Positions 22,991 to 34,594 of a DNA stretch of 64,000 bases are shown piece after piece. Source of the stretch: Massospora cicadina (Eukaryota > Entomophthoromycota > Entomophthoromycetes > Entomophthorales > Entomophthoraceae); assembly GCA_022478985.1 (NCBI GenBank), contig JAKSZP010006685.1, forward strand, positions 1 through 64,000, read 5' to 3'. The number at the start of each line of letters is the position of its first letter. Position 1 is the first letter of the stretch. Below the pieces are notes generated by a model. The model saw nothing but the letters and a program-made list of their open reading frames with translations. It did no database searches and had not been told where the DNA came from. Made by a program: the position numbers and the translations under genes.

Positions 22991-24152
22991 TAAGCAACCT
23001 TGAATTGGCGGACATGTCACATTTGCATCGTTGGATATTCCACAGTATTAACCTTACTTTATACATTTTAATGCAGCCTGGGTCATTATTTTTGTGGGAA
23101 AAATCACCCAGTATTCTGAAACAAATGTAGAACTTCCTACTGCTGATGTTCTGGTAACCCAGCAAGTTGCTCCCAATTAACAAGTACAATAATGTATTCA
23201 GCAACAACTTCTGGTAATCTCATCTCTGTTGAGGTCACAAAATTAGGGAACTCTCTGACTTCAGCAGTTGGGATTAGATGAGCGAACGTGATAACTTGCT
23301 TTTTCTACACAATAATCAGTTTTAAGCTCATATTGGCTAGTAGGACTCAGATTTCGCTATGTCCTGGTATTATAATCCCCAGAGCTACCCAAGGCTCCAA
23401 TTTTGATTTTTAAGGGGCGATGAATTTTAAATAATTTTTTTCTGTGTTTTAAGTGTTAATATGTGTTAGTTAGTAATTTTATTTCCACCATTTAGATAGT
23501 CATCGTTTTTGTCTTTGAAAAGTGTCTAATAGTTTTCAAGGATTTGTAATGGCATTTCCCTGATTTTTCTTCCAATCAAATATTAGATGGGAATTATGCT
23601 GCCATTGTAAAGTAAGATTTTACAAAAAAATCTTCTTCTCAGCAGAGTTCCTCTTTCCAGCTGGTACAACAAAGGCAACGTTTGCCCCAAAATTGTTAGG
23701 GTATTCTCTTCAAAAACACATGACACCATTTTCTCTCAGGGATATAGTTCCAATGAAAATTTCATTTTTTTTATTTGACAACACTATGGCGAAAACTAAT
23801 ATTAACATCAATATGAATTGAGATAGTACACTGTATGTCACACAGGAAGTTGTAGTATATATTTTGGCAAACCCATATTTTTCCAGTGTTTCAAATCTAG
23901 AGAGATTTTTTATTTTTACCAGCTTTCTTGAAAAGAGATTAATGGGTGCTCTGCTGATAATTACTACCCATACATTTAATTGATTTTAATATTTCTAAAG
24001 TACACTCTGATTATTGTAATAAGGTGTTTACTGATTGAATAACAACATCAATCACTGAATCTAAAGTATAGGTTATTTGCAATAATAAATCAGGAAAGGA
24101 TTCCTTAACGCCAATAGGTGGGGTAACACACATCATAAGTTTCATCATAAAC
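22991..24152 (-). other. Upstream part of G2, little preserved
   Basis: The position corresponds to the protease-RT linker and protease of G2 on the minus strand. The 74-codon frame at 22983-23207 and short frames up to 24.15 kb give no recognisable domain. The stretch is AT-rich, and I found no LTR boundary or RNA gene in it. Confidence 0.35.
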
Positions 24153-24163
24153 AAATTTTGGCA
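24153..24163 (+). repeat. Left target-site duplication of SINE S1
   Basis: AAATTTTGGCA, repeated at 24457-24467. Confidence 0.75.
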
Positions 24164-24456
24164 GGGGGTGGAAGGAGAGTCAGTAGGGCGTATGGCTACC
24201 AAATTGAAGGTTGCGAGTTTGATTCCTGCCCTTTGCACATTAATCAGGTTGCCAGTCAAAGAAAGCTATTGGCAGTTAGTAGGTATAATAACATGAATAC
24301 CTTACCCATGACATAACCAGAAAAATCCGAGTCCCAATCCGGAGGTGAAAAAAACTTTCTATGACAAAGTTGACCCTTCTCAGGTTTCATGTCAATACTT
24401 TCTTTCTCCATTTTTGGTAATATCCATCCCCTGGTTGGCTTACCTTGAATAAATAA
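24164..24456 (+). mobile_element. S1: tRNA-headed SINE with a LINE-type 3' end, 293 bp
   Basis: Flanked by an 11-bp duplication. The first ~80 bases look like a decayed tRNA: GAGTCAGTAGGGCG resembles an A box and GAGTTTGATTCC (about 24217) a B box (9 of 11 to the GGTTCGANTCC type). A body of about 150 bp follows. The end, CCATCCCCTGGTTGGC (24424-24439) then TTACCTTGAATAAATAA, is nearly the end of half-LINE H5. tRNA head, body and LINE tail is the classic SINE plan. RNA polymerase III transcription and LINE-borne mobility are inferred. Confidence 0.75.
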
Positions 24457-24528
24457 AAATTTTGGCATTTCCAGCGTTTTTGATCTTTTCTGCTAGCTGA
24501 TTATAAGGTTGATTGACTCTTTTATGGT

Positions 24529-25311
24529 TGTCAGATATTATTGTATCTGATATAATAGAAAAATATTGACCATTTGGCTCCCATGAGAAAATTGATACCT
24601 AGACACAAAAAAGGCTAATAAGTCAAATTAATTACTCATACAGACAAGCTGATAATAATTAAGGCTCAAATAGATAATAGGAATTACCCATTGGACCAGC
24701 ATGAGCCCTAAATACCCCAAGGTAAGACCTGATTAGTTACAATTAAGGATTTTAATGTCAGGCGACCATTACACTAAGTGGCACTTGAGAGCATTAAATT
24801 AAGATTACTTGCAAAAGGATGAGAATCAAGAATGTGCCCAACAATTAACTTAAGTGATATCAAGTTTCATCCAACTTGGTACATTCAAAATAACTTTTCT
24901 CCCTATTTAAAGTATGATAAAATGGCACTGTAAAATCTGAATGCATCACCTGACCAAGAGCCACCTATCCATATTCCTCTTACATTGTTTTTATCAACAT
25001 TTTGCTTTGTGGTTTATATTGTTAAATTTACATATAAAAACCCTATTCAATATAAAAATAAAGTTATGACATCAATTATATACCTTTTTTTAGTACTAGA
25101 TGGTACATCAAATATACCTTATTTTGTTACTTTTAAAATATTTCCATACCGCCATACTTACCATAGGACAGATACTCTAGGTGACAGGACCTAAAGTGAC
25201 TCGTCATTAACAAAAAACTAATATTCTTCATGAGTCCTAGACTGCTTTAACTACTAACTGACAAGCTTCTTAATAACAGCATCATTAAGCCACAAAAATG
25301 GAAGCCTAACA
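24529..25311 (+). repeat. G4 5' LTR, 783 bp including m2
   Basis: Starts TGTCAGATATTATTG and ends GAAGCCTAACA. It shares long blocks with the 3' LTR, for example ATCTGAATGCATCACCTGAC and CATACTTACCATAGGA. The end is confirmed by the primer-binding site 3 bases further on. Confidence 0.85.
25087..25104 (-). mobile_element. m2: 18-bp micro-insertion in the G4 5' LTR
   Basis: The insertion reads, on the minus strand, ACCATCTAGTACT then A5. It is flanked by ACATCAATTATATACCTT (25069-25086) and ACATCAAATATACCTT (25105-25120), duplicates with a small indel. The partner LTR at about 43704-43727 has this site once and without the insertion, so it arose after G4 inserted. Confidence 0.8.
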
Positions 25312-25314
25312 GGC

Positions 25315-25333
25315 TGGTGCTCACTAAAGGGGG
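25315..25333 (+). promoter_or_regulatory. G4 tRNA primer-binding site
   Basis: TGGTGCTCACTAAAGGGGG starts three bases after the LTR. The same TGGTGCTC core stands just inside the 5' LTRs of G7 (TGGTGCTCTATGCAGGG, minus) and G2 (TGGTGCTCACTACTGGGG, minus). A tRNA ending GAGCACCA would prime; I cannot name it. Confidence 0.6.
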
Positions 25334-25779
25334 CTCATCTAATGTTTAATAATACTGCACCTAGTTTATCGCACCATAGAAGGCAACCCAGATTATAATA
25401 TAACCTGCTTGGTCACAACAGAAATAGTGAAGAAGATGTCCAAATGAGAAGTCCACCTATCGTCACATTTTAATAAGGTACAAGAAAATAAATGGGGGAT
25501 TCTAATCTTGTTACTATCATGGACTTCCAATGAAGGAGTTTGAGATTTGCTTTATGGAGTCATTAACCCAGGAGAAAGAGCCAGCTGCAAAAAGGCATCT
25601 ACTATGGGCAGGACTCTCCTAAACTATATTCTTAAGATGTCCTCAATACATATGGTTCAATTGTAAATCTATCTCAATACATCATGCAATTTATATATCC
25701 AGTTTTTTATTAAATCATGTATTTATTTGGAGTCCATAACGAGGAACTCCACCATTATATGAATACCAAAGGGCCTTAC

Positions 25780-27415
25780 AGTTGATCTTCAAACATGTAT
25801 ATAAGTTAGCTTCTCAAAGTATTGGAGATGTCTACCTACTATCAAAGCATATTGCTCCTACATTATTTAGCTCCATAACCAAATGGGGACCATTGATTCC
25901 AGTGTTATCATTTATGTGGAGAAAGCTATGGAACTTCTCAAAAAACATTATATATTCAAAAGAGAAAACTTTAAAGAATTACTGGATGCTTTCACCCAAG
26001 AGCTCCATATACAAGATGCTAAAGCTAATGGTGAAATGGTAGCCCAATTTTCTACTGACTGTTATAATGAGGAAGAAGAGATTAAGCTCTATAATTCTCA
26101 GCTAGAGCAAGCCATATGAGATTTGATGAGCTGGAGACCATCAAACCTTAGATACTCAAACAATAGCTAAAATACTTACTACCATTTGCACACGCTGATC
26201 AGGATCTGGTATCCCGTAGACTCAGCTGTTTACCCATTCATTGCCAAGAAACTTAAAAAGTTGTATAGTGAAAAAGAAGCAAATCAGTCAAGAAAATTAA
26301 TCAAGTCTAGCTTCACCTCAAAAGGGCTGAGCAAAGCTGGAAAACTCTCACAGAAGAGCTGAAAGACAAGACAAATAAACCTCCTCAGAGCACTGAATGC
26401 AAAGAGATGGAGAAGAAATTGAATCTGTGCATTGGCTTATTAGAGGATGAGAACAAACTCCTGCAAACTAACCGCTCATTCAATCACCAAAAATTCATGA
26501 TCTGGATAATCTCCTTAAGAGCTGGAGAATAATAAAGTCATTCTCAAAAAATTAATTAATCTTCTGGATGTTATAAAAGACTTACTTTAGAAGAAATGGA
26601 GCAACATCTCAATCTTCTTAGGATTAAATATGACAATTCTCTGATCAAGTTGAACAAAGCGACAAACATAAAAAAATACAAAATCTAAAGCTCCTAGGGC
26701 ACACGTCGTCATGGGATTAGAAAGCCAAAACCTTTAAACACAATTTCAAGGGATAATTTACACCTGGAAAATGGAGTATCTAATTTTTCCTCCATGTTTA
26801 TGAAGCCACGCTGGAATGTGCAACTGATCATCAAAAGGTTAAGCATATTATATCCTTTTTAAAATGTTTGGATCAGAAGGTTTTGGTAGCACATATGGAA
26901 GACTTGAACACATGGAGTGAGAAAAGATAATATCTTACAAAAGAATATGGTTACAAGCAAAACTTGAGTAAGAAAAAGGACTTCATGAGAATTGTACTAC
27001 GCCAAAATGAAACCCTTGCTGAATTCATAAATCGCTTCTATAATAAGACCCTAGCTTTTAAGACCTCAATTATTCTTACATTGGATGATGCCATAGCCGA
27101 CGTCATTGGTGGTTTAAATAGTAACCCTGAACTAGACATGAACATCAATCTTTCAAATGAAGCTTCAATTTAGTCTCAGAGATTAAAGAGGACCTGCTTG
27201 ATGTGGTTGATATACACAAGCCAGAGATCTCCTAAAAGGCTTCTACAAAACCCAGAGTCTTTACCATGGAGGAAGTGAAACCTAATAAGGTAGGGAACCC
27301 CAAGTTCAACTACTGAAAGAAGAACAACCACACCAAAGAAATGTGCTCTAGGAAGAACCCTGCCATTGCTGAGCCAGTAAAGCAACACTTTAGGGTCTGG
27401 TACTTCAAAGGCCAA
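25780..27415 (+). pseudogene. G4 gag remnant
   Basis: A Lys/Glu-rich, coiled-coil-like N-terminal half (25883-26119: VEKAMELLKKHYIFKRENFK, then EEEEIKLYNSQLEQAI) is followed by Leu/Lys-rich sequence to 26.7 kb. The capsid block at 26964-27173 reads DFMRIVLRQNETLAEFINRF and LTLDDAIADVIGGLNSNPEL. At about 27300-27345 a knuckle reads FNY, stop, KKNNHTKEMC: a CCHC whose first Cys became Phe and second a stop. Capsid and knuckle match G8. I see no Gly-X-Y tract here. Confidence 0.7.
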
Positions 27416-28260
27416 TTAACCTAAAGTACCTAAAAGCTGTCCATTACTGTTTAATAATCTTTCATGTGTTGGGAATAATTATAGCAATGACTCTGAAGGG
27501 GATTACGTGGACACAGGATATTAAAATAGGTACACCCACTGAGCTCATTATATCATATTGCTTAAATACCAAAAATATGAATGTCGCTCAGGTATTAAAG
27601 ACACTTACCTCTGTCAGTTTATTAGGTTTCCAAGAATGATCGATATGGCTAGCAATATTGATCAATATCTTGTATAGTTGATTTGACACATATTGAGTGT
27701 GCAAAGTTTAATGGAGAAAAAGAAGAAGTATCTCAATGGTGCCAAAAGCTCATTACAAAGTTCCGCTTTAAAGAGATGTTAGCATATCTGACAAAGTTTA
27801 GGGAACCATTACCATAGTAAAAGTGGAAATAAGAGGGTCTGAGTATTGTTTATATTTCATCCATAATCCTCAATCAATATTGCCTCTGTCATGGAGCGTG
27901 ATGATAATTATATCTAGACTGACCTGAAACTCCTGGTGAGTTACCACCCAAAACAAGCCAGAAAGCCACAGGCATAGCCATCCAAAATGACGTGTTAAAG
28001 TTTTAAAAACCAGCCATAAAGACCAGCCAAGAGTTGCATAAAAGAGAGAACGTCCCTTCTTATTAGAAAATAATTTATGGAGACCAAAAAATCCGGGTTG
28101 GTTTAGTTGATATTGAAGATCTTTATTTTTAAATATAGAGTGGGGAAAACTAAAAAATGGAATAACTGTGGTACCTGTTGGGGACCACTTCTTATAAGCT
28201 TGATGGGGGAAAATTAATATGCAAGCACAATTACTGACGCTAATAAATTTGAAAAAACTA
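27416..28260 (+). other. G4 protease region, poorly preserved
   Basis: This is the expected place of the protease. Only MIDMASNIDQYLV at about 27637 resembles the retropepsin block DxGSxxNxV, with the catalytic triad lost. No other domain is recognisable. Confidence 0.35.
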
Positions 28261-28765
28261 TGTTGGGTTCCTGGACCTAATTTGTGATTGACTTGGGTCC
28301 AGAACTCTCAGCCAAATTTGTTCAGGGCTCATTACTCAAATTTATTTTTCCATTGCGCGCATGCATTTGCTATGGTGGCGACGTTTTGGGCAGTCAGCAG
28401 GTTGCGCCCAAGGCCAAGCCACATAAGGCTGGACTCTGTTGGTGGGGAACGGGAAGATCACCCCCATGACTGTTGGGGCAGGTGAGACATCAACACAATG
28501 ACGGGACCTTAGTAGGTTTGAGGTGTTTCACATATTTTTTCCACCTCCTGACAAACCCTCCAAATGTTTTCCACCAGCTTGGTGGAGGATAACGCAGGGA
28601 GGGGCACTGCAACCCTCAGGGGGTACGCCGTGACCCACCTCTCATCCACCACATAGGTATATCTCCCTGGGTGGTGAGAGGCACAGGTGCTGGCCTCCAC
28701 CCCTTTTTTGAGTGGAATGGAGATTGCTTACAATCCAAACGGAGTGATCCTGTCTGAAACTTACA
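28261..28765 (-). repeat. Solo LTR related to the G3 LTR, minus strand
   Basis: Read on the minus strand from 28765 it begins TGTAAGTTTCAGACAGGATC and follows the G3 LTR: TTTGGATT, then a coding-like YVVDERWVTAYPLRVAV (28509-28700 holds 63 open codons), and later CTTATGTGGC and GGCCTTGGG. No internal region is attached. The left boundary is not resolved; 28261 is the best TG. Confidence 0.6.
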
Positions 28766-28856
28766 GTCTCATCCAATCTCATCAAGAAGTTATAGCTCTC
28801 CCCCAGCCTCAAATACACTCAAAAGCATAACACTACTGGTCCAAACAAAACTAAGG

Positions 28857-28870
28857 TGATAGGTGCATAT
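28857..28870 (+). repeat. Left target-site duplication of LINE L2
   Basis: TGATAGGTGCATAT; the partner at 30539-30552 is TGATAGGTGCTTAT (13 of 14). Confidence 0.85.
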
Positions 28871-30538
28871 GTGTTTATTTAGGGAAAACTGACCAGGGTA
28901 TGGGCACTCCCAATATAGTGATAGGATAATATCAAAAGTATAAAATATGAAATATAAATGACACTACATGAGTTCATAACCCCTACTGTTATCAACCAGG
29001 AATGCCAGGTTTAGGACGAAGGTTTAAAAAATGTCATATTTATGTCTGGATATGACATGAGTGGTGTAACGGATCAGTGCTTTGAAACCAGATTGGAACA
29101 TTGAGTTGATTAACCTTCTGTTGCGTGGGTCGTGTTACCATACAGCCATGCTGAAAATTTTCTATTAAATGGGACTGAATCTATTGATAACTTTATGAAG
29201 GGTAGAAGTTGAGCTTAAAAATGAATTTAAGAGCACACAATGGATTGTCATTAGCGCTATTGCTACTATTAACACATGGAGAGATGGAGGGTTAGATGAC
29301 TCTGTGTTGAGAGCAACTATGATTTTGAACAGGCTAAATACCTGACTATTGTCCTGTCAGAATAAGCGCATAACCTCTTTCTAAATAGCCACAGAGGTGG
29401 AAATTGCTCTAAACATCGTACTAAACTTCAATAATGACCACATACCGTGCTGAAGAATGAGGTAATGTTAGATTTTACTGTAGTGCAATACACTCTTCGC
29501 ATTCATCTCCACACATGTGCTTGGGTCCAGGGTTGTAGCAGTGGATGATTTAAGAATCTTTAGTTCATCCTTTAGGTCTATAAGCTGTATGATATGTACA
29601 TTATATCCAGATAATTAATCCTGGCAATGGTACTTGTATTAAAGTGTATCATGTTATTTATAATAGCTTGACCGTAAAATTATTGTCTGTAAGTCAAACT
29701 TGGGTGGCCTCATTGCTAATCTGTCCACTTAAGCTAAACTTCCAATCCGCTCTTCTCATGGATCAGAGTATTCATTTAAAACTTCCAGGGGTACATGTGG
29801 ACCTGCAGCGATTAAGCGAGATTCCAGAAAACTAATATAACGAGTTAATGAGATTTGGTTTCCTAGACGGATAGTGCGTGCACAGTTTGCTCTTTCTTCA
29901 CAAACCTAATGTAGGTTTGGCAGATATGGGCTTGTTACCTGGGCTATCCAGGTAACTAGTATCTTGATTGCTTATTCTAAATGATTTTTTAGCCCCATAC
30001 CACCATTATTCCTGGGGTTAAATAGATTTTAAGACGCACAAGTTCTTTGTGGTCAAACCAAAGCCACCCCTGTATTAGGGCATATATTGTTATGAAAAAG
30101 GGTGGTTAAAAGTCTACTGCATGCGCCAGGAACCAAATGATTTATAATATCATGGAGTTGGAAATCACTACTCTTCCAATTAGACATATATGTTAACCAT
30201 GAAGGGAGGCAATGCGGTTTGGTATTCTGTTTAGAAGATGAGCTCCACTATGGTGTTATCGTATCCCCCCTGACTCAAACCATACTTCCAATTGTAGGAC
30301 AGGTCAACCTTTGACTTGGTAGTAAAGGGAAGTTCAAGTGGGTTTATTGAGGAAATTCTTTTATTAGACTCAGTGAGGAGTTTCTTGTGTATTTTAATCC
30401 GCTGACCTAAGGTGAATGGTATCCAATGGGTCTGATAATTTCCTAGAATAATAAATTTCAGCTTTTTCAGCATAAAGTGATGCATTTCTAATGTTTGAGT
30501 ATTCTTGTTTTGTCTTCTCAAGTATGTTAACATCATAA
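28871..30538 (-). mobile_element. L2: 5'-truncated LINE copy, minus strand, 1668 bp
   Basis: On the minus strand it begins inside ORF2 just after the RT catalytic block (LKKLKFIILGNYQTHWIP against L1a TEIILLGRFQNCWAP). It continues NRIASLHG, LIGRVVISNSMIL and ITIYALIQGWLWFDHKELVRLK (L1a: KSLYALLQGWLWSGRPPPVRLE), then MRRADWKFSLSGQ and LHVLIVAIALMTIHCVLL. The 3' end near 28871-28900 reads CCATACCCTGGTCAGTTTTC, then CCTAAATAAA. The 14-bp duplication with one change marks it as an independent, older insertion. 5' truncation is normal for LINEs. Confidence 0.9.
30231..30536 (-). pseudogene. L2 ORF2 fragment, longest open frame (101 codons)
   Basis: This frame is open from the truncated 5' end of L2. 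By position and by the ILLGRFQ/IILGNYQ and GLSQGGYDNT/MEAGGYASA matches it is the region after the RT palm in LINE ORF2. Its start codon has no meaning as a gene start. A frameshift follows at about 30230. Confidence 0.8.
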
Positions 30539-30559
30539 TGATAGGTGCTTATTCATCTC

Positions 30560-31430
30560 TGCCATTTAAGTTGTTAAATAGGTTTTTCAGCTCCTGCAGT
30601 TACCCTGTATAATAGTCATTCTAATAAACTTATTGGGACACAATTTTTAATTGAATATAAAGGGGTCATCAATCTGAAAAAAGATGTTTAATCACTCCTC
30701 AACTATGAAGTTTCTCTTGTACTGGATAATGAAGACTTCATCAAGAAGGATTACTCCTATGTGGCAAGAATCCTGTTTCTGCTTTGTCTTACTGATATTC
30801 ACCACTGTAAAAAATACAAAAAGCTCCCCAGCTCAGTAGATGAAGCAGAAGTCATACCATTCTATGCTACTGAGGATAAAAAATTAAAATAGGAGACAAA
30901 AATTGGTTTTTACCAACATAATCCAGAGTATACCCCAAATTTCTTGTGAAATGTCACTAGTGTTGATGGAATCAGTAGGTTTTAACCAAGAGTTTTACCA
31001 GGAGTCCTCAACCCAGCTTATCATAGCATATTAAGCAACTACTTGTAAAAATAAATTAGTCAAGATAGTTCAGTTGAGAAACTTCAAAAGATAAGAAAAG
31101 ATCAATACATCCGTTTTGTAAACCTGAAATGTACATCTTATTGGTATCACCTTGATTTTGATTATGCACCAATAATCCAATTTGTGCTATTCTTCATTTT
31201 CCAAATATCTGGTAAGTTAAATCAAGTGGAATTTAGAAGGTGCATCAACTACCTGAAGATTATCAAAATGTTTAATCCATGTCAGATGTCGACTATGGTC
31301 ACATGAAAAACTGGATAAATAGAATTGGAGCAGGATGTTTACCCCAATACAATTAAAACCATATAGGAAGTCAAATTTAGAGAAGCAATAAATGAAGACT
31401 GAGCTCAAGCAATTACTCAATACCAGCTAT
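30560..31430 (+). pseudogene. G4 dUTPase-like segment and protease-RT linker
   Basis: At about 30985-31040 the frame reads RVLPGVLNPAYHSIL, matching GVLDPAYQGTV in G7 and GILEPAYNGTI in G8 and resembling dUTPase motif III. The linker that follows (31050-31430) has many stops; in G7 this part is EQKVAAEALIDKYFDIFP. Upstream sequence to 30560 resumes right after the L2 duplication. Confidence 0.45.
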
Positions 31431-32230
31431 TGCTGCCATCCCAAAGTCCATTATCATCCCCACTGTTACTTATAAAGAAAAATTATGATGGTCAAATAAT
31501 ATTGGAGGACTACAGGAAGTTGAATAGCCTCAAAAATGAAGGTTCAGCTTTTTAATTCAAAGAATTGATGATGCTCTCGCCCTACTTTCAAGTTCAAATT
31601 ACTTCTCCACTATGAAACCATTAGATGGCTATTGGAAGATGCATCTGTCGCCAGAGGGTCAAGAAAAATGCGCGTAGACATGTATGGAGGGATTAAATCA
31701 ACAAACATGGCTCCCTCAGGGATTATGCAACGCTAATGCCATGTTTCAATCAGCTATGGATCACATCATGCAAGATCTCAAATCAATCTGTGTGATTGTA
31801 TACCTGGATGACATAACAGTCTTTAAAAACCTTTATGATAATCTAATCCACCTCAATTCAGTTTTCAATCACTACAAAAAGAACCACGTTAAACTAAAGC
31901 CTGAAAAATGTGCCTTCTTCAACAAAGATTTGAATCCTTATGACATGGAATAACGTGAGAAGGAATTTACCCTTGTACACTAAAGTTAAAGCTAAATCCA
32001 AGATATCTGAGCAAAGAGCCATAAATACATACCGGTATTCTTAGCTCTAATGCGTTATTACTATCAATTTTACCCCTAATTTCTCTTAACTCACTAAACC
32101 TCTTGTCCATTTGCTTGCCAATAATACCACTTTCATATAGGGAGTAGAGCAAAGAAATGAATTTATGACCATTAAAGATTTGTTTAAGAGAAGGCAAATT
32201 ATAACGATCCAGAATAGGAAAGTCAACTAT
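31431..32230 (+). pseudogene. G4 reverse transcriptase and connection remnant
   Basis: Blocks in order: LPSQSPLSSPLLLIKK (31430), LEDYRKLNSLKNEGS, the palm A relic STMKPLDGYWKMHLSPEGQ (31605), then the 89-codon frame 31684-31953 with TWLPQGLCNANAMFQSAMDH and VIVYLDDITVFKN (catalytic Y-L-D-D) and HVKLKPEKCAFF. Beyond 31950 the frame shifts, and the connection LALMRYYYQFYP is still readable. G7 shows the same wording, for example TCMPQGLFNA and MDQLFEDLNLMC. Confidence 0.85.
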
Positions 32231-32249
32231 CCAAAAAACAGATGCCTCT

Positions 32250-32600
32250 AACTAACTAAAGGAGCCCTTTATTATGAAACTGATGAGGAAGGCATTGATT
32301 ATCCTGTGTTTTATTATAGTAAAACGCTTTCAAAAGCTGAGCGAAATTACAGTGTCACAAAGAAAGAGTGCTTATCTGTTCTCCTTGCAGTGAGATATTT
32401 CTGTACCTTCTTGTGTGATGAAAACTTTACAGCTGTTACAGACTACGCTTCTTTAAGATGGCTGCAAAACATGAAAGATCTGACAGGAAGACTAGCACGT
32501 TGGGCTCTCAAACTTCAGCACTACGGCATAAAATTATCCATCAAGATGGTACAATACACATAAACGTAGTGAACTAATCAGATTGCCCCTACTACACATA
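32250..32600 (+). pseudogene. G4 RNase H remnant
   Basis: The 85-codon frame at 32306-32563 reads FYYSKTLSKAERNYSVTKKE, CLSVLLAVRYF, ENFTAVTDYASLRWLQNMKD and RLARWALKLQHYGI: RNase H with the TDH block as TDY. GALYYETDEEGIDYPV precedes it. It ends in a stop shortly before the position of the ALSR motif. Confidence 0.85.
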
Positions 32601-32789
32601 GATAATAGCGATGCTGAATGATTACACGACCTGCTCATGAATACAGACTCTTAGGAGGACGAAGATGAAGAAGTTTAAAAGATGTTGAAATGACACGCGC
32701 AAAATATTAAGGTTTTCAATGAATTACTATACAAAAAAGTTAAAACTAACTGGCTACCTTATTTGCAACCTTTATAGTGCCTGTTATAA

Positions 32790-33500
32790 AAAAAGCCCAC
32801 AATATCTTAGGACATGATTAAGCCAGAAAAACTTATGTATGGTTCAAGGATCAATACTATTGGGAAGGAATACTGGCTCTGTAGTGGAAGACTTTGACGC
32901 TTGCATAACTTTTATTAACAAATGCTGTGTAAGGCCAAGTACAAGTATCAGCCAGTGACCCCTCAACAGCCATTTCATACATCATCTTATATGTCATGGA
33001 GCCACTGCATGAATTTACATGAGGATTTGATTCATCCTTGTAGTGATTGATTATTCAAAAAATGGGACAAAGAAGAAGCCATTCATGTGAAGGCCGCCAA
33101 GGATATTGCTAACTTTATAACCAAAATATAATAGTCATAGTTGCCAATAAGTAATGCTATGTGACACCAGGAAGAACTTTACTTTGAGAGTTGCGTAAAT
33201 CTTAGATATGAGCATGGGAACTTAAGAGCTATTCTTAGCCCCACAACCCATCAACTGATGAAAATATAGAAATTGCAAATCGAATGTTAGTTTAAATATT
33301 ATGCAATTTGGATAATACCAGTACAATACAATGGGACCAATATCTCCAGAGTGCGTTGATGGCTTTTAGTAGATTTTTAATTGTATCTTCAAAATTTCAC
33401 CCTTCAACGCTTTCATATGGAAGAGTACCCTGCATCCTGGCATTATTTTTTTTAATAGTACTAGATGCATCCTGGCATTATTAGCACATGAAATTACCAG
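32790..33500 (+). pseudogene. G4 integrase remnant with micro-insertion m3
   Basis: ARKTYVWFKDQYYWEGI (about 32822-32870) is the zinc-binding half. VVIDYSKNGTK (33040) is the first Asp region, and STDENIEIANRMLV (33255) the Glu region, followed by QSALMAFSRFLIVSSKFHPS and LSYGRVPCI. The order and wording match Ty3/gypsy integrase. Frames are broken throughout. Confidence 0.7.
33448..33465 (-). mobile_element. m3: 18-bp micro-insertion in the G4 integrase
   Basis: TGCATCCTGGCATTATT stands at 33431-33447 and exactly again at 33466-33482. The 18 bp between read TCTAGTACTATT then A6 on the minus strand. This shares the CTAGTACTA core and A tail with m1 and m2. The exact 17-bp duplication suggests a recent event. 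Confidence 0.85.
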
Positions 33501-33837
33501 TGATAAAACCAAAGAGCCTGAAAAAAGGGCTAATAAGATTAGCACATAATATTATATAACTTAAATCTGAGGTAATAACAAAATCAACTAAAAACTTATA
33601 AGAGAAGGCCAAGCAGCAAATGGATCCTGTCAACCTATACCCTCTTTTTAATTTCAGATTTAGTCTTATACTATCACACTCATATAGCGTCTCAGGAAGA
33701 AATTAGATTCTACTTGGGATGGGTCATACGCTATATCCTACAAATGTGGGGATTAATACTGATCAAGTCTAGAGAAAATGATCTAATTACCAACTGCTTA
33801 CATAGCAAATTATTACATCATTGCTCCCCTAACAATA

Positions 33838-34356
33838 CTCTTGAAGGGGGTGATGACATATATCATAATATTGTACATGATGGGTAAACTATTGACCATT
33901 TGACTTGCACAAAATAATCAACTCCTAGTCCAGAAAGGTGGTTAAATACGTTACATTTATTAACAATTAGAAACCTCTAATAATCAGTCAGATTTACCTT
34001 GACAATATGAATTTCCGTCAAACTGTGTTGAGCCAAAATACTCAAAGGTTTATCCTGCTTAATTGAAGTAAAGGATCATAAAAATGTCAGCTGACTATTA
34101 CACTAGGTGGCACATGAGCTTTAGACAAATATGTACCTGCAAAAGGGTGATAATCAAGAATCTGTCCAGCAAATGTCCTAAGTGATACCAAGTATCATCT
34201 AACTTGGTTCATTCATCATACCTTTTCTCTTTATAAAGAATATGATACAAATGCATAGTAAAATCTGAATGCATCACCTGACCAAGAGGCTCCCATCCAG
34301 ATTCCCCTTTCCAATAATTTATTCATATTTTCTTTATTGGGTTTATACTGTTTTAT
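33838..34356 (+). repeat. G4 polypurine tract and first part of the 3' LTR
   Basis: CTCTTGAAGGGGGTGA lies directly before TGACATATATC at 33854, the LTR start. The LTR is cut at 34356 by half-LINE H3 and resumes at 43666. The last 13 bases here (34344-34356, TATACTGTTTTAT) are the left duplication of H3. Confidence 0.85.
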
Positions 34357-34594
34357 ATGACTCCATCAATTTTAAAAAAACCCCCACTCCTACTACCCAT
34401 ACATGTCTCCCATCTATACCACCCTGGTGGTTTCTTTTCCAACCTCCCTTCACATCTTCCACCCAAATTATATATGGTTCGTTAATTTTGGGGCTTTTGG
34501 CTTATAAACATAACCAACCTCATCTTCACAGTTCCCTCTGGGGCAGAGCGCCTTGCTGCTCCTCGCGCCACTGCCACTATCTTCCCCCACCACC

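Noticed and set aside
24164..24240. tRNA gene
   Set aside because: The A and B boxes are mutated, the acceptor arms do not pair and the sequence runs into a SINE body between target duplications.
30231..30536. Host protein gene of 101 codons on the minus strand
   Set aside because: It aligns block by block with LINE ORF2 of L1a downstream of the RT palm and lies within L2, which has its own target duplication.
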